Shown here one piece after another: positions 37,128-47,101 of a stretch of DNA of 64,000 bases. Made by a program: the position numbers and the translations under genes. Each line of letters starts with the position of its first letter. The first letter of the stretch is position 1. Below the pieces are notes generated by a model, which saw only the letters and a program-made list of their open reading frames with translations, made no database searches and was not told the origin of the DNA. This DNA is from Novosphingobium decolorationis. GTDB taxonomy: Bacteria; Pseudomonadota; Alphaproteobacteria; Sphingomonadales; Sphingomonadaceae. The stretch covers positions 3,751,001 through 3,815,000 of the forward strand of contig NZ_CP054856.1 of NCBI RefSeq assembly GCF_018417475.1. The letters run 5' to 3'.

Positions 37128-38698
37128 ACGTTCAAGGTCTTTATCACGGTTTCGGACAAGGCGTTCTCGCCCTGCTTCAGGAACAGGCGCAGGTCCATCG
37201 GGTTCCCCTGGCCTTGCGCGTCGCTCATGCGCACGTCGAGCTTGACGCGCCAGGTGTTCGTCTGGCCGACCAAGGGGTGGACCTCGCGGGCAAGGATCGC
37301 CTCGGGCGGCGCTTCGGCGACGACTTCGACCCCGCTCGTTCGGTCGAGCCCGGCAAGGGCAGGCCCTGCAAAGTCGAAGACGAACTTGCGCGCGCCCGCA
37401 ATCGCGGGGCCGTCGGCAAGACCGGCCTTGCCTTGCCAGTCGTTGATGCACCGGGCGATGGCGCTCTGGCTGGGGTCGTCCGAGGTCCAGGTCAGGCGGT
37501 AGCCGAAGGCCATCTCGTCGCCCTTGCGTACGGGCTTCGCCGGGGTCCAGAAGGCCGCGACATTGTCCTGGTTCTCGTTGTCGGTGGGCATTTCATAAAG
37601 CCGCACCGCGCCCTTGCCCCAATCCGAAGTCGGCTCGATCCAGAGCGAGGGGCGCCTGTCGTACCAGGAGCCGTCGTCCTGGTAATGGTCGAAGGTCTGG
37701 TCGCGCTGGAGCAGGCCAAAGGCGGACGGATCATCGGCGGTGAAGCTGAAGGTGATCGGGTGGAGTGCGTTCTCCAGCGGACGCCAGACCTGCTCGCCGT
37801 TGCCCGCGCGGATCAGGAGGCCGTCGCTGTCGTGGACTTCCGGGCGCCAGTCGGGCCCGCGGGGAGGGCGCGGATAGGAACGGCTGGCCTGGTCGAACCA
37901 GAACATGCTCGACATGGGCGCGATGCCCAGCTGCTGGATGTCCTTGCGGATGAACAGCTGTGCCTTCACGTCCTGCACCACGCCCGCATCGCCGCCCCCG
38001 CGCGTGTCGATGCGGTAGGCGCCGGCAACCGAGGGGCTGTCGAGAAGGGCGTGGATCACGAAGTGGTCGGCGCCCGCCTGTTCGATCCAGAAATGGGTGA
38101 AGCGGGGAAATTCCTCGCCCGAGGCCAGGCCGGTGTCGATGGCGAGGCCGCGAGCGGAGATGCCGAACTGGTCGCGTGAACCGGACGTGCGGAAATAACT
38201 GGCGCCCATGAACGAGAGCCAGTCCGCGTGGCCATCGGCGGCCATCACGCGAAAGCCTGCGATGTCCGCCTCTTCCTCGCCCACGAAGAGGCTGGAATTG
38301 TCGACCACGGGCCGGGCCATGCCATCGGTCACGACATCAATGCCGACGGCATAGGGGGAGACGGCGGTCGCGGTCGGGAAAAAGCGCACGACGTTCGCCA
38401 CGGCATGGGCGTCACCGTAGGTAAGCCGCGCAAGCGTGTCGAAGTCCTGCGCGGCGCGCGACGAAATCTCGGGAGCCTGGTACGCAGCCCTGGCAAGGTC
38501 GCGGGCGCGCTTGACCAGAATGTCCCACGAGAACGGCTCGGGATCGCCCAGCATGGTGGCGGGCTCGGCTGCGGCCAGCGCGGCGCGCGGAAACGCACCG
38601 CCGGCAAGGACCGTGGCCAGACCCAGCAGCAGGCCGCTCGCCTCGCGGCGGTTGAGCGGGAGGCGGGCAGGGGTGTTGGAAGAGGGTGTCGTCAGCAT
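37124..38698 (-). CDS. opgG: Glucan biosynthesis protein OpgG/OpgD
   Basis: The 524-residue periplasmic protein has the MdoG domain pattern: PFSWDILVKRARDLARAAY, FRYFP-like VVRFFPTA, the GSRDQFGISARGLAIDT segment and, later, FWFDQASRSYPRPPRGPDWRPEVHDSDGLL and QRDQTFDHYQDDGSWYDRRPSLW, where the conserved aspartates lie. The N-terminus (NRREASGLLLGLATVLAGGAFPRAALA) carries two arginines before the hydrophobic core, so Tat export, as in OpgD, is likely. It binds or trims glucan in the periplasm. The ATG at 38698 was chosen because it sets the signal peptide correctly. Confidence 0.9.
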   Translation of the reverse strand: MLTTPSSNTPARLPLNRREASGLLLGLATVLAGGAFPRAALAAAEPATMLGDPEPFSWDILVKRARDLARAAYQAPEISSRAAQDFDTLARLTYGDAHAVANVVRFFPTATAVSPYAVGIDVVTDGMARPVVDNSSLFVGEEEADIAGFRVMAADGHADWLSFMGASYFRTSGSRDQFGISARGLAIDTGLASGEEFPRFTHFWIEQAGADHFVIHALLDSPSVAGAYRIDTRGGGDAGVVQDVKAQLFIRKDIQQLGIAPMSSMFWFDQASRSYPRPPRGPDWRPEVHDSDGLLIRAGNGEQVWRPLENALHPITFSFTADDPSAFGLLQRDQTFDHYQDDGSWYDRRPSLWIEPTSDWGKGAVRLYEMPTDNENQDNVAAFWTPAKPVRKGDEMAFGYRLTWTSDDPSQSAIARCINDWQGKAGLADGPAIAGARKFVFDFAGPALAGLDRTSGVEVVAEAPPEAILAREVHPLVGQTNTWRVKLDVRMSDAQGQGNPMDLRLFLKQGENALSETVIKTLNV

Positions 38699-38744
38699 AA
38701 GGCTCGTGAACTCCGGTCTGGTGCCCCCGGTTTCATCGCTTGCG

Positions 38745-39953
38745 TCAATTCCCTGTTGTGGCCGGGGCCTGTGGGGCCTCGCGCCAGCCGATGATGACAT
38801 CCTCACCGGCCTCAAGCTGGGACGAGAACACCTCGGTGCGCCCGCCGTCGCTGCCCCCCGCGGTCACGAAGACGCGGCGCGGGTTGCCATCCTCTCCCAC
38901 GAGGTAGATCGAATCGCGCCCGTCCATCGCCTCGCCCGCGCTGTCCGGGCGGAACTCCAGTGCGGCGTCGGGAACGAGCAGGACGTTGCTGCGCGGTGCC
39001 AGCGCCACCTCGACGCGCGCGGCCATCCCAGGCTCGATGCCCTCGGTCGCGCCGGTCAGGCGGAAGTGGGCCACGCGCTGGCCGCTCGCGTCCTCGATCC
39101 GGTCGAGGACGGCGGTGTGGGCGACATCGGGCTGGGCTTCGAGCCGCACGCTGGCCTCGGCGCCCGGCTCCAACGCCATCGCCGCCTCGCTGGCGAGCGG
39201 CACGCGCAAGGTCAGCTGGCTGCCAGGATGGACCAGCGTGAAAAGAAGCATGTCCTGCAGCACGCCCTGGCCCTGGCTGAGATTGTGGACCACGACCACG
39301 CCGTCGAACGGCGCGCGGATCACGCGGCCACGGGCGCGCTCCTTCTCGGCCTCGACGTCGTTCTGGGCGGCATCGCGGCGTCCTTGCGCGGCGGCCAGGC
39401 CCTCGCGGGCGCGGCGGGCATCGGCACGTGCGCTTTCCATCTCGTTGGTGGAGGGCACGCGATGGTCGGACTCGCGCCAGACCCGTTCGAAGCGGGCGAG
39501 GCGTGTCGAGGTCTCCGAGACGGAGACCTCGGCGGCTTCGACATCGGCCTGTGCCGAGGCGAGGCGCGCCTCGTGGGCGGCGAGCGTCTCGTCCCCGCCG
39601 GGGGCCTCGATGCGGGCAAGGACCTGTCCGTACTTTACCGTATCGCCGGATTTCACCGGCAGATCGGCAAGGCGTCCGTCGAGGCGCGCGCGGATCGCCA
39701 GTTCCTCGGCGCCGTGGACCATGCCGGCTTCGGAGAGGCGCGGCACGAAGTCGCCGCTCGTGATGCTGGCGACGTAGTAGGGATCATCGTTGCCCGCGAC
39801 GAAGCGCACGAAGAGCGTCGCAATCGCGATGATGGCAAGGACAAGGACGACAAAGCTGATGAGCTGGCGGCGGCCCCGGCGGGGCGCTGCGCCCAGGAAC
39901 GTGTCGAGCGAGCTGTCCGTGCTCTGGGTGCCGGGCGTTTCGGGATTACTCAC
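38745..39953 (-). CDS. HlyD/RND-type periplasmic adaptor protein
   Basis: The 402-residue protein has one N-terminal membrane helix (residues about 30-52), a lipoyl half-motif (LPVKSGDTVKYGQVLARIEAP), a long coiled coil (AHEARLASAQADVEAAEVSVSE through RAREGLAAAQGRRDAAQNDVEAEKERARGR), the second half-motif IRAPFDGVVV, and a beta-barrel domain. It would bridge an inner-membrane transporter and the outer-membrane channel encoded just before it (8-base overlap). No ABC, MFS or RND transporter gene lies beside it; opgG follows after 46 bases. Confidence 0.9.
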   Translation of the reverse strand: MSNPETPGTQSTDSSLDTFLGAAPRRGRRQLISFVVLVLAIIAIATLFVRFVAGNDDPYYVASITSGDFVPRLSEAGMVHGAEELAIRARLDGRLADLPVKSGDTVKYGQVLARIEAPGGDETLAAHEARLASAQADVEAAEVSVSETSTRLARFERVWRESDHRVPSTNEMESARADARRAREGLAAAQGRRDAAQNDVEAEKERARGRVIRAPFDGVVVVHNLSQGQGVLQDMLLFTLVHPGSQLTLRVPLASEAAMALEPGAEASVRLEAQPDVAHTAVLDRIEDASGQRVAHFRLTGATEGIEPGMAARVEVALAPRSNVLLVPDAALEFRPDSAGEAMDGRDSIYLVGEDGNPRRVFVTAGGSDGGRTEVFSSQLEAGEDVIIGWREAPQAPATTGN

Positions 39954-41205
39954 AGACCAGCACCTCCGGGCCGTCGGCGGGCGGGGACGGGGGATCGAGA
40001 TCGGCCTCGGACCACCCTAAGCCTTGAGCATCCCAGCTGCCGATGGTCGCCTGTGCGCGGGCCGAGCGCGCGGAGATGCGCGCGTCGCCCAGTTTGCGCA
40101 TGGCGTTCTCGGCGACATAGAGCGTGGCCATCGTGCCCGTGCCGGAGCGATAGGCCAGGCGCGCGTCCTCGACCGTGTCGCGGGCCCGGCTCATGGCCGC
40201 GTCCAGCTTGCTCTGCCGCTCGGCCGAGAGCGCCATGCGGTCGCGGCTGGTGGCCAGTTCGTCGAGCGCGGCGTCGCGCGCCTCGCGCCACTGGCGGACC
40301 ACGGCGCGTGCAGGTGTCGCGGTGTCGGTTTCAGACGGCGCGGCAGGGGCCTTGAGATCGGCCAGCGCGGCGGCAAGGTCCTCGTCGCTCACCTTGCTTT
40401 CGATCAGGTGCGCGATGAGGCGGCGTTCGAGCGCGAGGAGGTCTGCGCGCCGGGCAATGTCCTCAGCTGTGCTCTCTTCGGGCGGGAGCGCGCCGATGTC
40501 GGGCACCTGTCCGGTTTCGCCGAGTTTGGCTTCCAGTGCCGCGTCGCTGAGGCCGACCAGCTGCGCGAGCGCATGGCGGCTGTCCTCGTAGCGGCTCTGG
40601 AGCGTGCCGATATCATCGTTGCTGGCCGCCAGCGCGGTCCCGGCAAGGCCCGTGTCGACGCCCGAGACGAGGCCCGCTTCCTCGCGGAAGGCGGCGATCT
40701 CGGCGTTGTCGCGGGTGGTGGCAAGGGCGCTATGGCGCGCCTCCAGCATCTCCTGCAGCTCACGCGTTGCGATGTAGCTGCGCGCGATCCGTGCGGCGAG
40801 GTCGGCGCGCCTGTCGGCGTAGGTGAAGGCGCGTGCGGCTTCCTGAGCGGCGTCGACATCGGTGCCGCGCGTGTCGAACAGGCGGCCGATGCGCGTGTCG
40901 ATGCGCCGTGCGTGCGAGCGGGCGCGTTCGTTGGCGCGGCGCAGCGAGAGCGCCTGGCAGGTGAGGTCGCGGTTCTGCGCAAGGCCCGTCTCGACCAGTT
41001 CGGCAAGCAGCGGATCGCCCGCGCTGCGCCACCAGTAGGGCTCCGTCGGTGCGCGCGCGGCCGCGGGAATCGGGGCCAGCGTGGAGGCGGGCGTGGTGCG
41101 CTCGGTCGTGCCCGCGCAGGCGGACAGGGCCAGTGCGCAGGTCAGCGCAAGAGCAGCAGGAGCAAAGGACGGGCGCGGGGAGGGGGACTTGCAGGCGTAG
41201 GACAC
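39946..41205 (-). CDS. TolC-family outer-membrane efflux lipoprotein
   Basis: The 419-residue protein begins with a lipoprotein signal (lipobox LSAC at about residue 30) and shows the OEP repeat pattern of alternating long helices (LSLRRANERARSHARR, RRADLAARIARSYIATRELQEML, AAFREEAGLVSGVDT, and a second copy ending with ARLAYRSGTGTMATLYVAENA). Such channels form trimers that cross the outer membrane and the periplasm. The likely start is GTG at 41205, although no ribosome-binding site is clear. It is the first gene of the operon with the HlyD adaptor and opgGH. Confidence 0.8.
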   Translation of the reverse strand: MSYACKSPSPRPSFAPAALALTCALALSACAGTTERTTPASTLAPIPAAARAPTEPYWWRSAGDPLLAELVETGLAQNRDLTCQALSLRRANERARSHARRIDTRIGRLFDTRGTDVDAAQEAARAFTYADRRADLAARIARSYIATRELQEMLEARHSALATTRDNAEIAAFREEAGLVSGVDTGLAGTALAASNDDIGTLQSRYEDSRHALAQLVGLSDAALEAKLGETGQVPDIGALPPEESTAEDIARRADLLALERRLIAHLIESKVSDEDLAAALADLKAPAAPSETDTATPARAVVRQWREARDAALDELATSRDRMALSAERQSKLDAAMSRARDTVEDARLAYRSGTGTMATLYVAENAMRKLGDARISARSARAQATIGSWDAQGLGWSEADLDPPSPPADGPEVLVCE

Positions 41206-41484
41206 GATGCTGCGATAGCGAAATTGCTTTCCAAGGCAATCGCCCTTGCGGAAAAACCCCGCGATGCGCGAGGCCTGTTCGACCGACCGTGCCGGGCGTG
41301 CGGCCCGATTGCCGTGTATCAAGGTGAATGTCCCCCGAGAGCTTGCGCGAAAACCTCGGAACCCAGCGGTTCCGGCTCTTGGAGTTAGACACATGGAGAC
41401 CGCAAATGGTTCCGTCGACTGGTCAAAAATGCACGAAGCGAGGTGCTTGCAGGCGCGCTCGGGGGCAGGCACACAGGGACGATC

Positions 41485-41901
41485 ATGAAACAGGCAAGCG
41501 ACATTCTGACTTTTGCAACCGCCGGGTGCGGTCTTGTCGAGATCACGCGCGAGGTGGCGGACTGGGCGCGCGGCGCGCAGGTGGAGCAGGGGTTGCTCAC
41601 GCTGCTGTGCCGCCACACTTCGGCCTCGCTGCTGATTCAGGAAAACGCGGCGCCCGAAGTGCGCCCGGACATTGTCGACTGGCTGGATCGCCTCGCGCCC
41701 GAAGGTCCCCACTACCGCCATGACGACGAGGGGCCCGACGATATGCCCGCGCACTTGCGCGCCATTCTGACCGGTGTGAACCTGCAGATCCCGATCATAG
41801 ACGGGCGCCTTGCGCTGGGCACCTGGCAGGGCATCTATCTCGCCGAGCACCGCCGCCGCCCACACCACCGGCAAGTCGCGGTTCATCTGATCGGGGCATA
41901 A
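41485..41901 (+). CDS. YjbQ/UPF0047 family protein
   Basis: The 138-residue protein shows the family signature: LLTLLCRHTSASLLIQENA, then RHDDEGPDDMPAHLRAILTG and the ending WQGIYLAEHRRRPHHRQVAVHLIG, with conserved histidines and glutamates that bind a metal. Members have weak thiamine-phosphate synthase activity in vitro; the true role is unclear. The ATG at 41485 was preferred over longer extensions because the family begins at this point. The next gene starts 20 bases after its stop. Confidence 0.85.
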   Translation: MKQASDILTFATAGCGLVEITREVADWARGAQVEQGLLTLLCRHTSASLLIQENAAPEVRPDIVDWLDRLAPEGPHYRHDDEGPDDMPAHLRAILTGVNLQIPIIDGRLALGTWQGIYLAEHRRRPHHRQVAVHLIGA

Positions 41902-41921
41902 CAGGGTACGAAGGAGCAAGC

Positions 41922-42770
41922 GTGGCAGGCACCGAGGCACAGGACAGCGCGCAGGATGGGGGCAGGGTGATCCTGCGCCACCGCCTCTCCACGCGGCTGT
42001 GGCACGGGGTGAATGCGCTGACCCTGCTCGTGCTCCTGATGAGCGGCCTGATGATCTTCAATGCGCACCCGCGCCTCTACTGGGGCGAATATGGCGCGAA
42101 CTACGACGCGCCCTGGTTCAAGGTCTCCTCGGCGCGGATTGGCGCGCGCGAGTTCGGTTTCGTGCAGATCGCCAATTCCCGCGTCGAGACAACCGGCGTG
42201 CTGGGATTGTGGGAGGATCAGGACGGACGCCTGCAACGCCGCGCCTTCCCCTACTGGATGACGTTGCCCTCGCGTTACAGCCTGGCGCTCGCGCGGATCT
42301 GGCACCTGGCCTTCGCCTGGGTGCTCGCGCTGGGGCTGCTGGGTTATCTTCTCTGGTCGCTGGTGAACGGCCATCTGAGGCGCGATCTTCATATCACGCG
42401 CCGCGAATGGCATCCGCGCTCGCTCTGGCAGGACGTGAAGGCCCATGCGCGGCTACGCTTTCCCAAGGGAGAGGCGGCGCGGCATTATTCGGTCCTCCAG
42501 AAGCTCGCCTATGCCGGTGTGCTTTTCATCCTGCTGCCGGGCATGATCGCAACGGGGCTTGCCATGTCGCCGGGCACGGACGCCTGGGCGCCGCTGCTGA
42601 CCCAGGCTGTAGGCGGGCGACAGACGGCGCGCTCGCTGCACTTCCTCTTCGCCTTTGGTCTGGTCCTCTTCTTTGGTGTTCATATGGCGATGGTGGTGCT
42701 GGCAGGCCCCCTCAAGCATTTGCGGGCCATCGTGACTGGACGGATGCAAATCGAGGAGGACGCGTCGTGA
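41922..42770 (+). CDS. Membrane cytochrome b (b561-type) partner of the next oxidoreductase
   Basis: The 282-residue protein has four to five membrane helices with haem-ligand histidines. The pattern RHRLSTRLWHGVNALTLLVLLMSGL and SLHFLFAFGLVLFFGVHMAMV matches the cytochrome b561/formate dehydrogenase gamma type. It should pass electrons between quinol and the periplasmic molybdenum enzyme encoded next. Its stop overlaps the next start (GTGA). The start is GTG. Confidence 0.85.
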   Translation: MAGTEAQDSAQDGGRVILRHRLSTRLWHGVNALTLLVLLMSGLMIFNAHPRLYWGEYGANYDAPWFKVSSARIGAREFGFVQIANSRVETTGVLGLWEDQDGRLQRRAFPYWMTLPSRYSLALARIWHLAFAWVLALGLLGYLLWSLVNGHLRRDLHITRREWHPRSLWQDVKAHARLRFPKGEAARHYSVLQKLAYAGVLFILLPGMIATGLAMSPGTDAWAPLLTQAVGGRQTARSLHFLFAFGLVLFFGVHMAMVVLAGPLKHLRAIVTGRMQIEEDAS

Positions 42771-43552
42771 GCCGGATCCTGCGCCCCCGTGGCGGTCTAG
42801 CCCTCTCGCGCCGAGGGCTCCTTCGTGGCGGCGCCGTGGCGGCAGGCGGCCTTGCCCTGTCCGGGTGCGATGACCTGTGGCGCGCGGACGCGGCCAAGGA
42901 TGTCCTCACCCGCGCCGAGGACCTGCATCGCTGGAGCCAGCGTGCGCTGGGCGGCGAGGCGCTGGCGCGCGAGTACACCCGGGCCGACCTTTCCCCGCGC
43001 TTTCGCGCCAACGGCAGCCAGGGCGTGGCCGATCCCGCCTACCGCCGCCAGCTGGGCGAGGGTTTCGCGGGCTGGACGTTGCGCGTCGAGGGGCTCGTGG
43101 CCCGCCCGCTCGATCTCTCGCTCGCCGCGCTCAAGGACCTGCCCCAGCGCAGCCAGATCACCCGGCACGACTGTGTCGAGGGGTGGAGCGCAATCGGCCA
43201 GTGGCAGGGGCCCCAGCTTGGCGGGCTGCTTCGGCTTGCCGGGGTGTCCGAGACGGCGCGCTACATCGTCTTCCACTGCGCGGACCTCTATCACGGGCGG
43301 CCCTATTACGAATCGATCGATCTGGCCGATGCCTTCCATCCCCAGACGATCCTGGCCTGGCAGATGAACGGCGCCCCGCTTGAAGAGGTGCACGGGGCGC
43401 CCTTGCGCCTGCGGGTCGAGCGCCAGCTGGGTTACAAGCACGCCAAGTTCGTCACCCGGATCGTCGCGGTGGACAGCCTCCAGGACATCTACGGGGGCAA
43501 GGGCGGGTACTGGGAGGATGTGGGCGACTACGCCTGGTACGCGGGAATTTGA
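42767..43552 (+). CDS. Tat-exported molybdopterin-dependent oxidoreductase (sulfite oxidase/YedY fold)
   Basis: The 261-residue enzyme has a Tat signal with a lipobox (LSRRGLLRGGAVAAGGLALSGCD). The molybdenum ligand cysteine is in RHDCVEGWSAIGQW, and the family ending GYKHAKFVTRI is present. Its substrate may be a sulfoxide or another small oxidised compound; unlike MsrP of E. coli, the partner here is a larger cytochrome b. GTG start, coupled to the cytochrome gene. Confidence 0.88.
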   Translation: MSRILRPRGGLALSRRGLLRGGAVAAGGLALSGCDDLWRADAAKDVLTRAEDLHRWSQRALGGEALAREYTRADLSPRFRANGSQGVADPAYRRQLGEGFAGWTLRVEGLVARPLDLSLAALKDLPQRSQITRHDCVEGWSAIGQWQGPQLGGLLRLAGVSETARYIVFHCADLYHGRPYYESIDLADAFHPQTILAWQMNGAPLEEVHGAPLRLRVERQLGYKHAKFVTRIVAVDSLQDIYGGKGGYWEDVGDYAWYAGI

Positions 43553-43813
43553 GGCGAACGCGCTGCCGGACGGCGGATCGGCGCGACGGAAAATTCGGTT
43601 TGCCGGCCCTGTACTTGGGGAATCGTGCGCGGGATCGTCTTGAAACCTTCGTAAACTTTCGAATGGCGCGCAAATAGCGGCCTTTCGCTCCTGAACGGTT
43701 GCGCAAGCGGGGATGTCCTTGCACATTCAGAGGGTTCTCGCGCGATATCCGGCGGGGGTGCGCAGGCGCGTGGGCGCTGCGCACAGGGGGTTGCAGACTG
43801 GAGACTAGCACGA

Positions 43814-45328
<1,515 letters not shown>

Positions 45329-45388
45329 TCGAAGGCGTGCGGCGTGGGCCTTTCCCGCGCCGCACCTTTTCCCGCCTGCATACAAAAA

Positions 45389-45418
45389 GGCGCGCCGCGG
45401 ACAGCTCCGCAGCGCGCC
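45389..45418. terminator. Bidirectional hairpin terminator
   Basis: GGCGCGCCGCGG pairs with the complementary CCGCAGCGCGCC (one mismatch), with AAAAA before and TTTCC after. It lies between two convergent genes. Confidence 0.65.
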
Positions 45419-45443
45419 ATTTCCTTAAGGTCGGTGCGGCGTG

Positions 45444-45644
45444 TCAGCGCCCGGACAGGCGCTCGACCGTGCCTTCGGGGGAGATCGCAAGATCGGGGTG
45501 CAGGACGGCAATCGTCTCGCTCATGCGGTCGAGCGCGGACTGGACGAACGCGGCCTCCACGAGGAACTCCCGTTCGTCAAGCAAGACGAGGGCCTCGCGA
45601 AGCAAGCCATGCGCTCGAGCAATTCTATCATTTGCCTGGTCCAT
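45444..45644 (-). CDS. Small helical protein, unknown
   Basis: The 66-residue product is predicted all-helical (RIARAHGLLREALVLLDEREFLVEAAFVQSALDRM). A GGGGCG lies upstream. No domain is recognised. Its end abuts a shared terminator. Confidence 0.5.
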   Translation of the reverse strand: MDQANDRIARAHGLLREALVLLDEREFLVEAAFVQSALDRMSETIAVLHPDLAISPEGTVERLSGR

Positions 45645-45781
45645 GCAACGCCCCGATTAATTTTTTGCAAGGTTGCCGGTGACTAGGGCTTTTACCTTAG
45701 TCCTGCAAATATAAATCTAACCCATTTTGGAGAATTTGGGCAGAGGCAAGTTAACGGGCGTGAAATTTGATCGAAAAAAAA

Positions 45782-47101
45782 CTAGGGCGCAAGCTTGAGC
45801 CTCGCAGCGTCCTCGCGCACCGCGCGGGGCTGGTCCGGCCAGATCCCGCGCGTGTCGTAGACGAGCTTTTCGGCCCGTTCGGCCAGTGGAACGACCTTGA
45901 ACACGTCGTGGTCGACCAGGACAATGAAGATGTCGCAGGTCTCCAGGGCCTCGTCGATGTCGATCTGGGCGACGCCTGTATCGGTAAACTCGATCGGGAG
46001 TTCCTCCGCATAAGGCTCGACCACGTGGATGCGCGGGCCGAACTTGCGGACAAGGCGGCTGGTGATGAAGCGCGCCGGGCTCTCGCGAAAGTCGTCGATG
46101 TTCGCCTTGAAAGCGAGGCCCAGGCACGCGACCTTTGCGGCGGGGTGGGCCTCGATAAGCCCTTCGGCCTTGGCGATGACATGGTGCATCTTGTGGTCGT
46201 TGACCCCGCGCGCGGTGCGGATGAGCGGGGTGTCCTCGGGCGCGCCGTGGACGATGAACCAGGGGTCGACTGCGATGCAGTGCCCGCCCACGCCCGGCCC
46301 CGGCGTCAGGATGTTGACGCGCGGGTGGCGGTTGGCAAGGCGGATCACCTCCCAGACATCCAGCCCCATTGCGTCCGAGACGATCGAGAGCTCGTTGGCA
46401 AAGGCGATGTTGACGTCGCGGTAGGCGTTCTCGACAAGCTTGGTCATCTCGGCCGAGCGCGCGTCGGTGGTAACGCATTCGCCGCGCACGAAGCGCTTGT
46501 AGAAGGCGAGCGCCTTGCGCGCGCAGCGCGGGGTGATGCCGCCGATCGAGCGATCGTTGTTGGTGAGCTCCTCCAGGATGCGTCCGGGCAGCACGCGCTC
46601 CGGGCAGTAGGCGATGGAGATGTCGGGTGTCTCGTGCGTGAGGCCCGGGATCCTGAGATCGGGACGGGCCCTGGCGATAAGGTCGCGCAGTTCCTCGGTC
46701 GTCCCTACCGGAGAGGTCGATTCCAGGATCACCGTGTCGCCGTGCTTGAGAACAGGCGCGATGGTGCGTCCGGCCTCCAGGACATAAGAAACGTCGGGCG
46801 CGTGCTTGGCTCCGTCTGCACCGTCCTTGTGGAAGGGTGTCGGCACCGCGATCACGAATACGTCCGCGGCCGCGACTTCGACCGAGGCGGAGAGGAGCCC
46901 GCGCGCCACCACGCCCTGGACCAGGCCATCGAGATCGACTTCCTCGATGTGGATCTCGCCTCGGTTGATCGTGTCGACCACGTTCTGCGAGACATCGAGG
47001 CCCAGCACCTTGCACCCCGCACGCGCGATCACCGCGGCGGTGGGAAGGCCGATGTAGCCAAGGCCGACGACGCAGACGCTGGGCTTAGTTTCCGACTTCA
47101 T
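45782..47101 (-). CDS. wecC: UDP-N-acetyl-D-mannosamine dehydrogenase
   Basis: The 439-residue enzyme shows the UDP-sugar dehydrogenase features: Rossmann motif VVGLGYIGLPTAAVIA at residue 9, STSPVGTTEE, the lysine/asparagine site KLVENAYRDVNIAFANE, and the catalytic cysteine in GPGVGGHCIAVDPWF. It makes UDP-ManNAcA by two-step NAD-dependent oxidation, for cell-surface polysaccharide. The start overlaps the preceding epimerase by 17 bases. Confidence 0.92.
   Translation of the reverse strand: MKSETKPSVCVVGLGYIGLPTAAVIARAGCKVLGLDVSQNVVDTINRGEIHIEEVDLDGLVQGVVARGLLSASVEVAAADVFVIAVPTPFHKDGADGAKHAPDVSYVLEAGRTIAPVLKHGDTVILESTSPVGTTEELRDLIARARPDLRIPGLTHETPDISIAYCPERVLPGRILEELTNNDRSIGGITPRCARKALAFYKRFVRGECVTTDARSAEMTKLVENAYRDVNIAFANELSIVSDAMGLDVWEVIRLANRHPRVNILTPGPGVGGHCIAVDPWFIVHGAPEDTPLIRTARGVNDHKMHHVIAKAEGLIEAHPAAKVACLGLAFKANIDDFRESPARFITSRLVRKFGPRIHVVEPYAEELPIEFTDTGVAQIDIDEALETCDIFIVLVDHDVFKVVPLAERAEKLVYDTRGIWPDQPRAVREDAARLKLAP

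Noticed and set aside
35421..37502. 693-codon plus-strand frame over opgH and the start of opgG
   Set aside because: Low-complexity, charge-rich translation without motifs; the minus strand is plainly OpgH.
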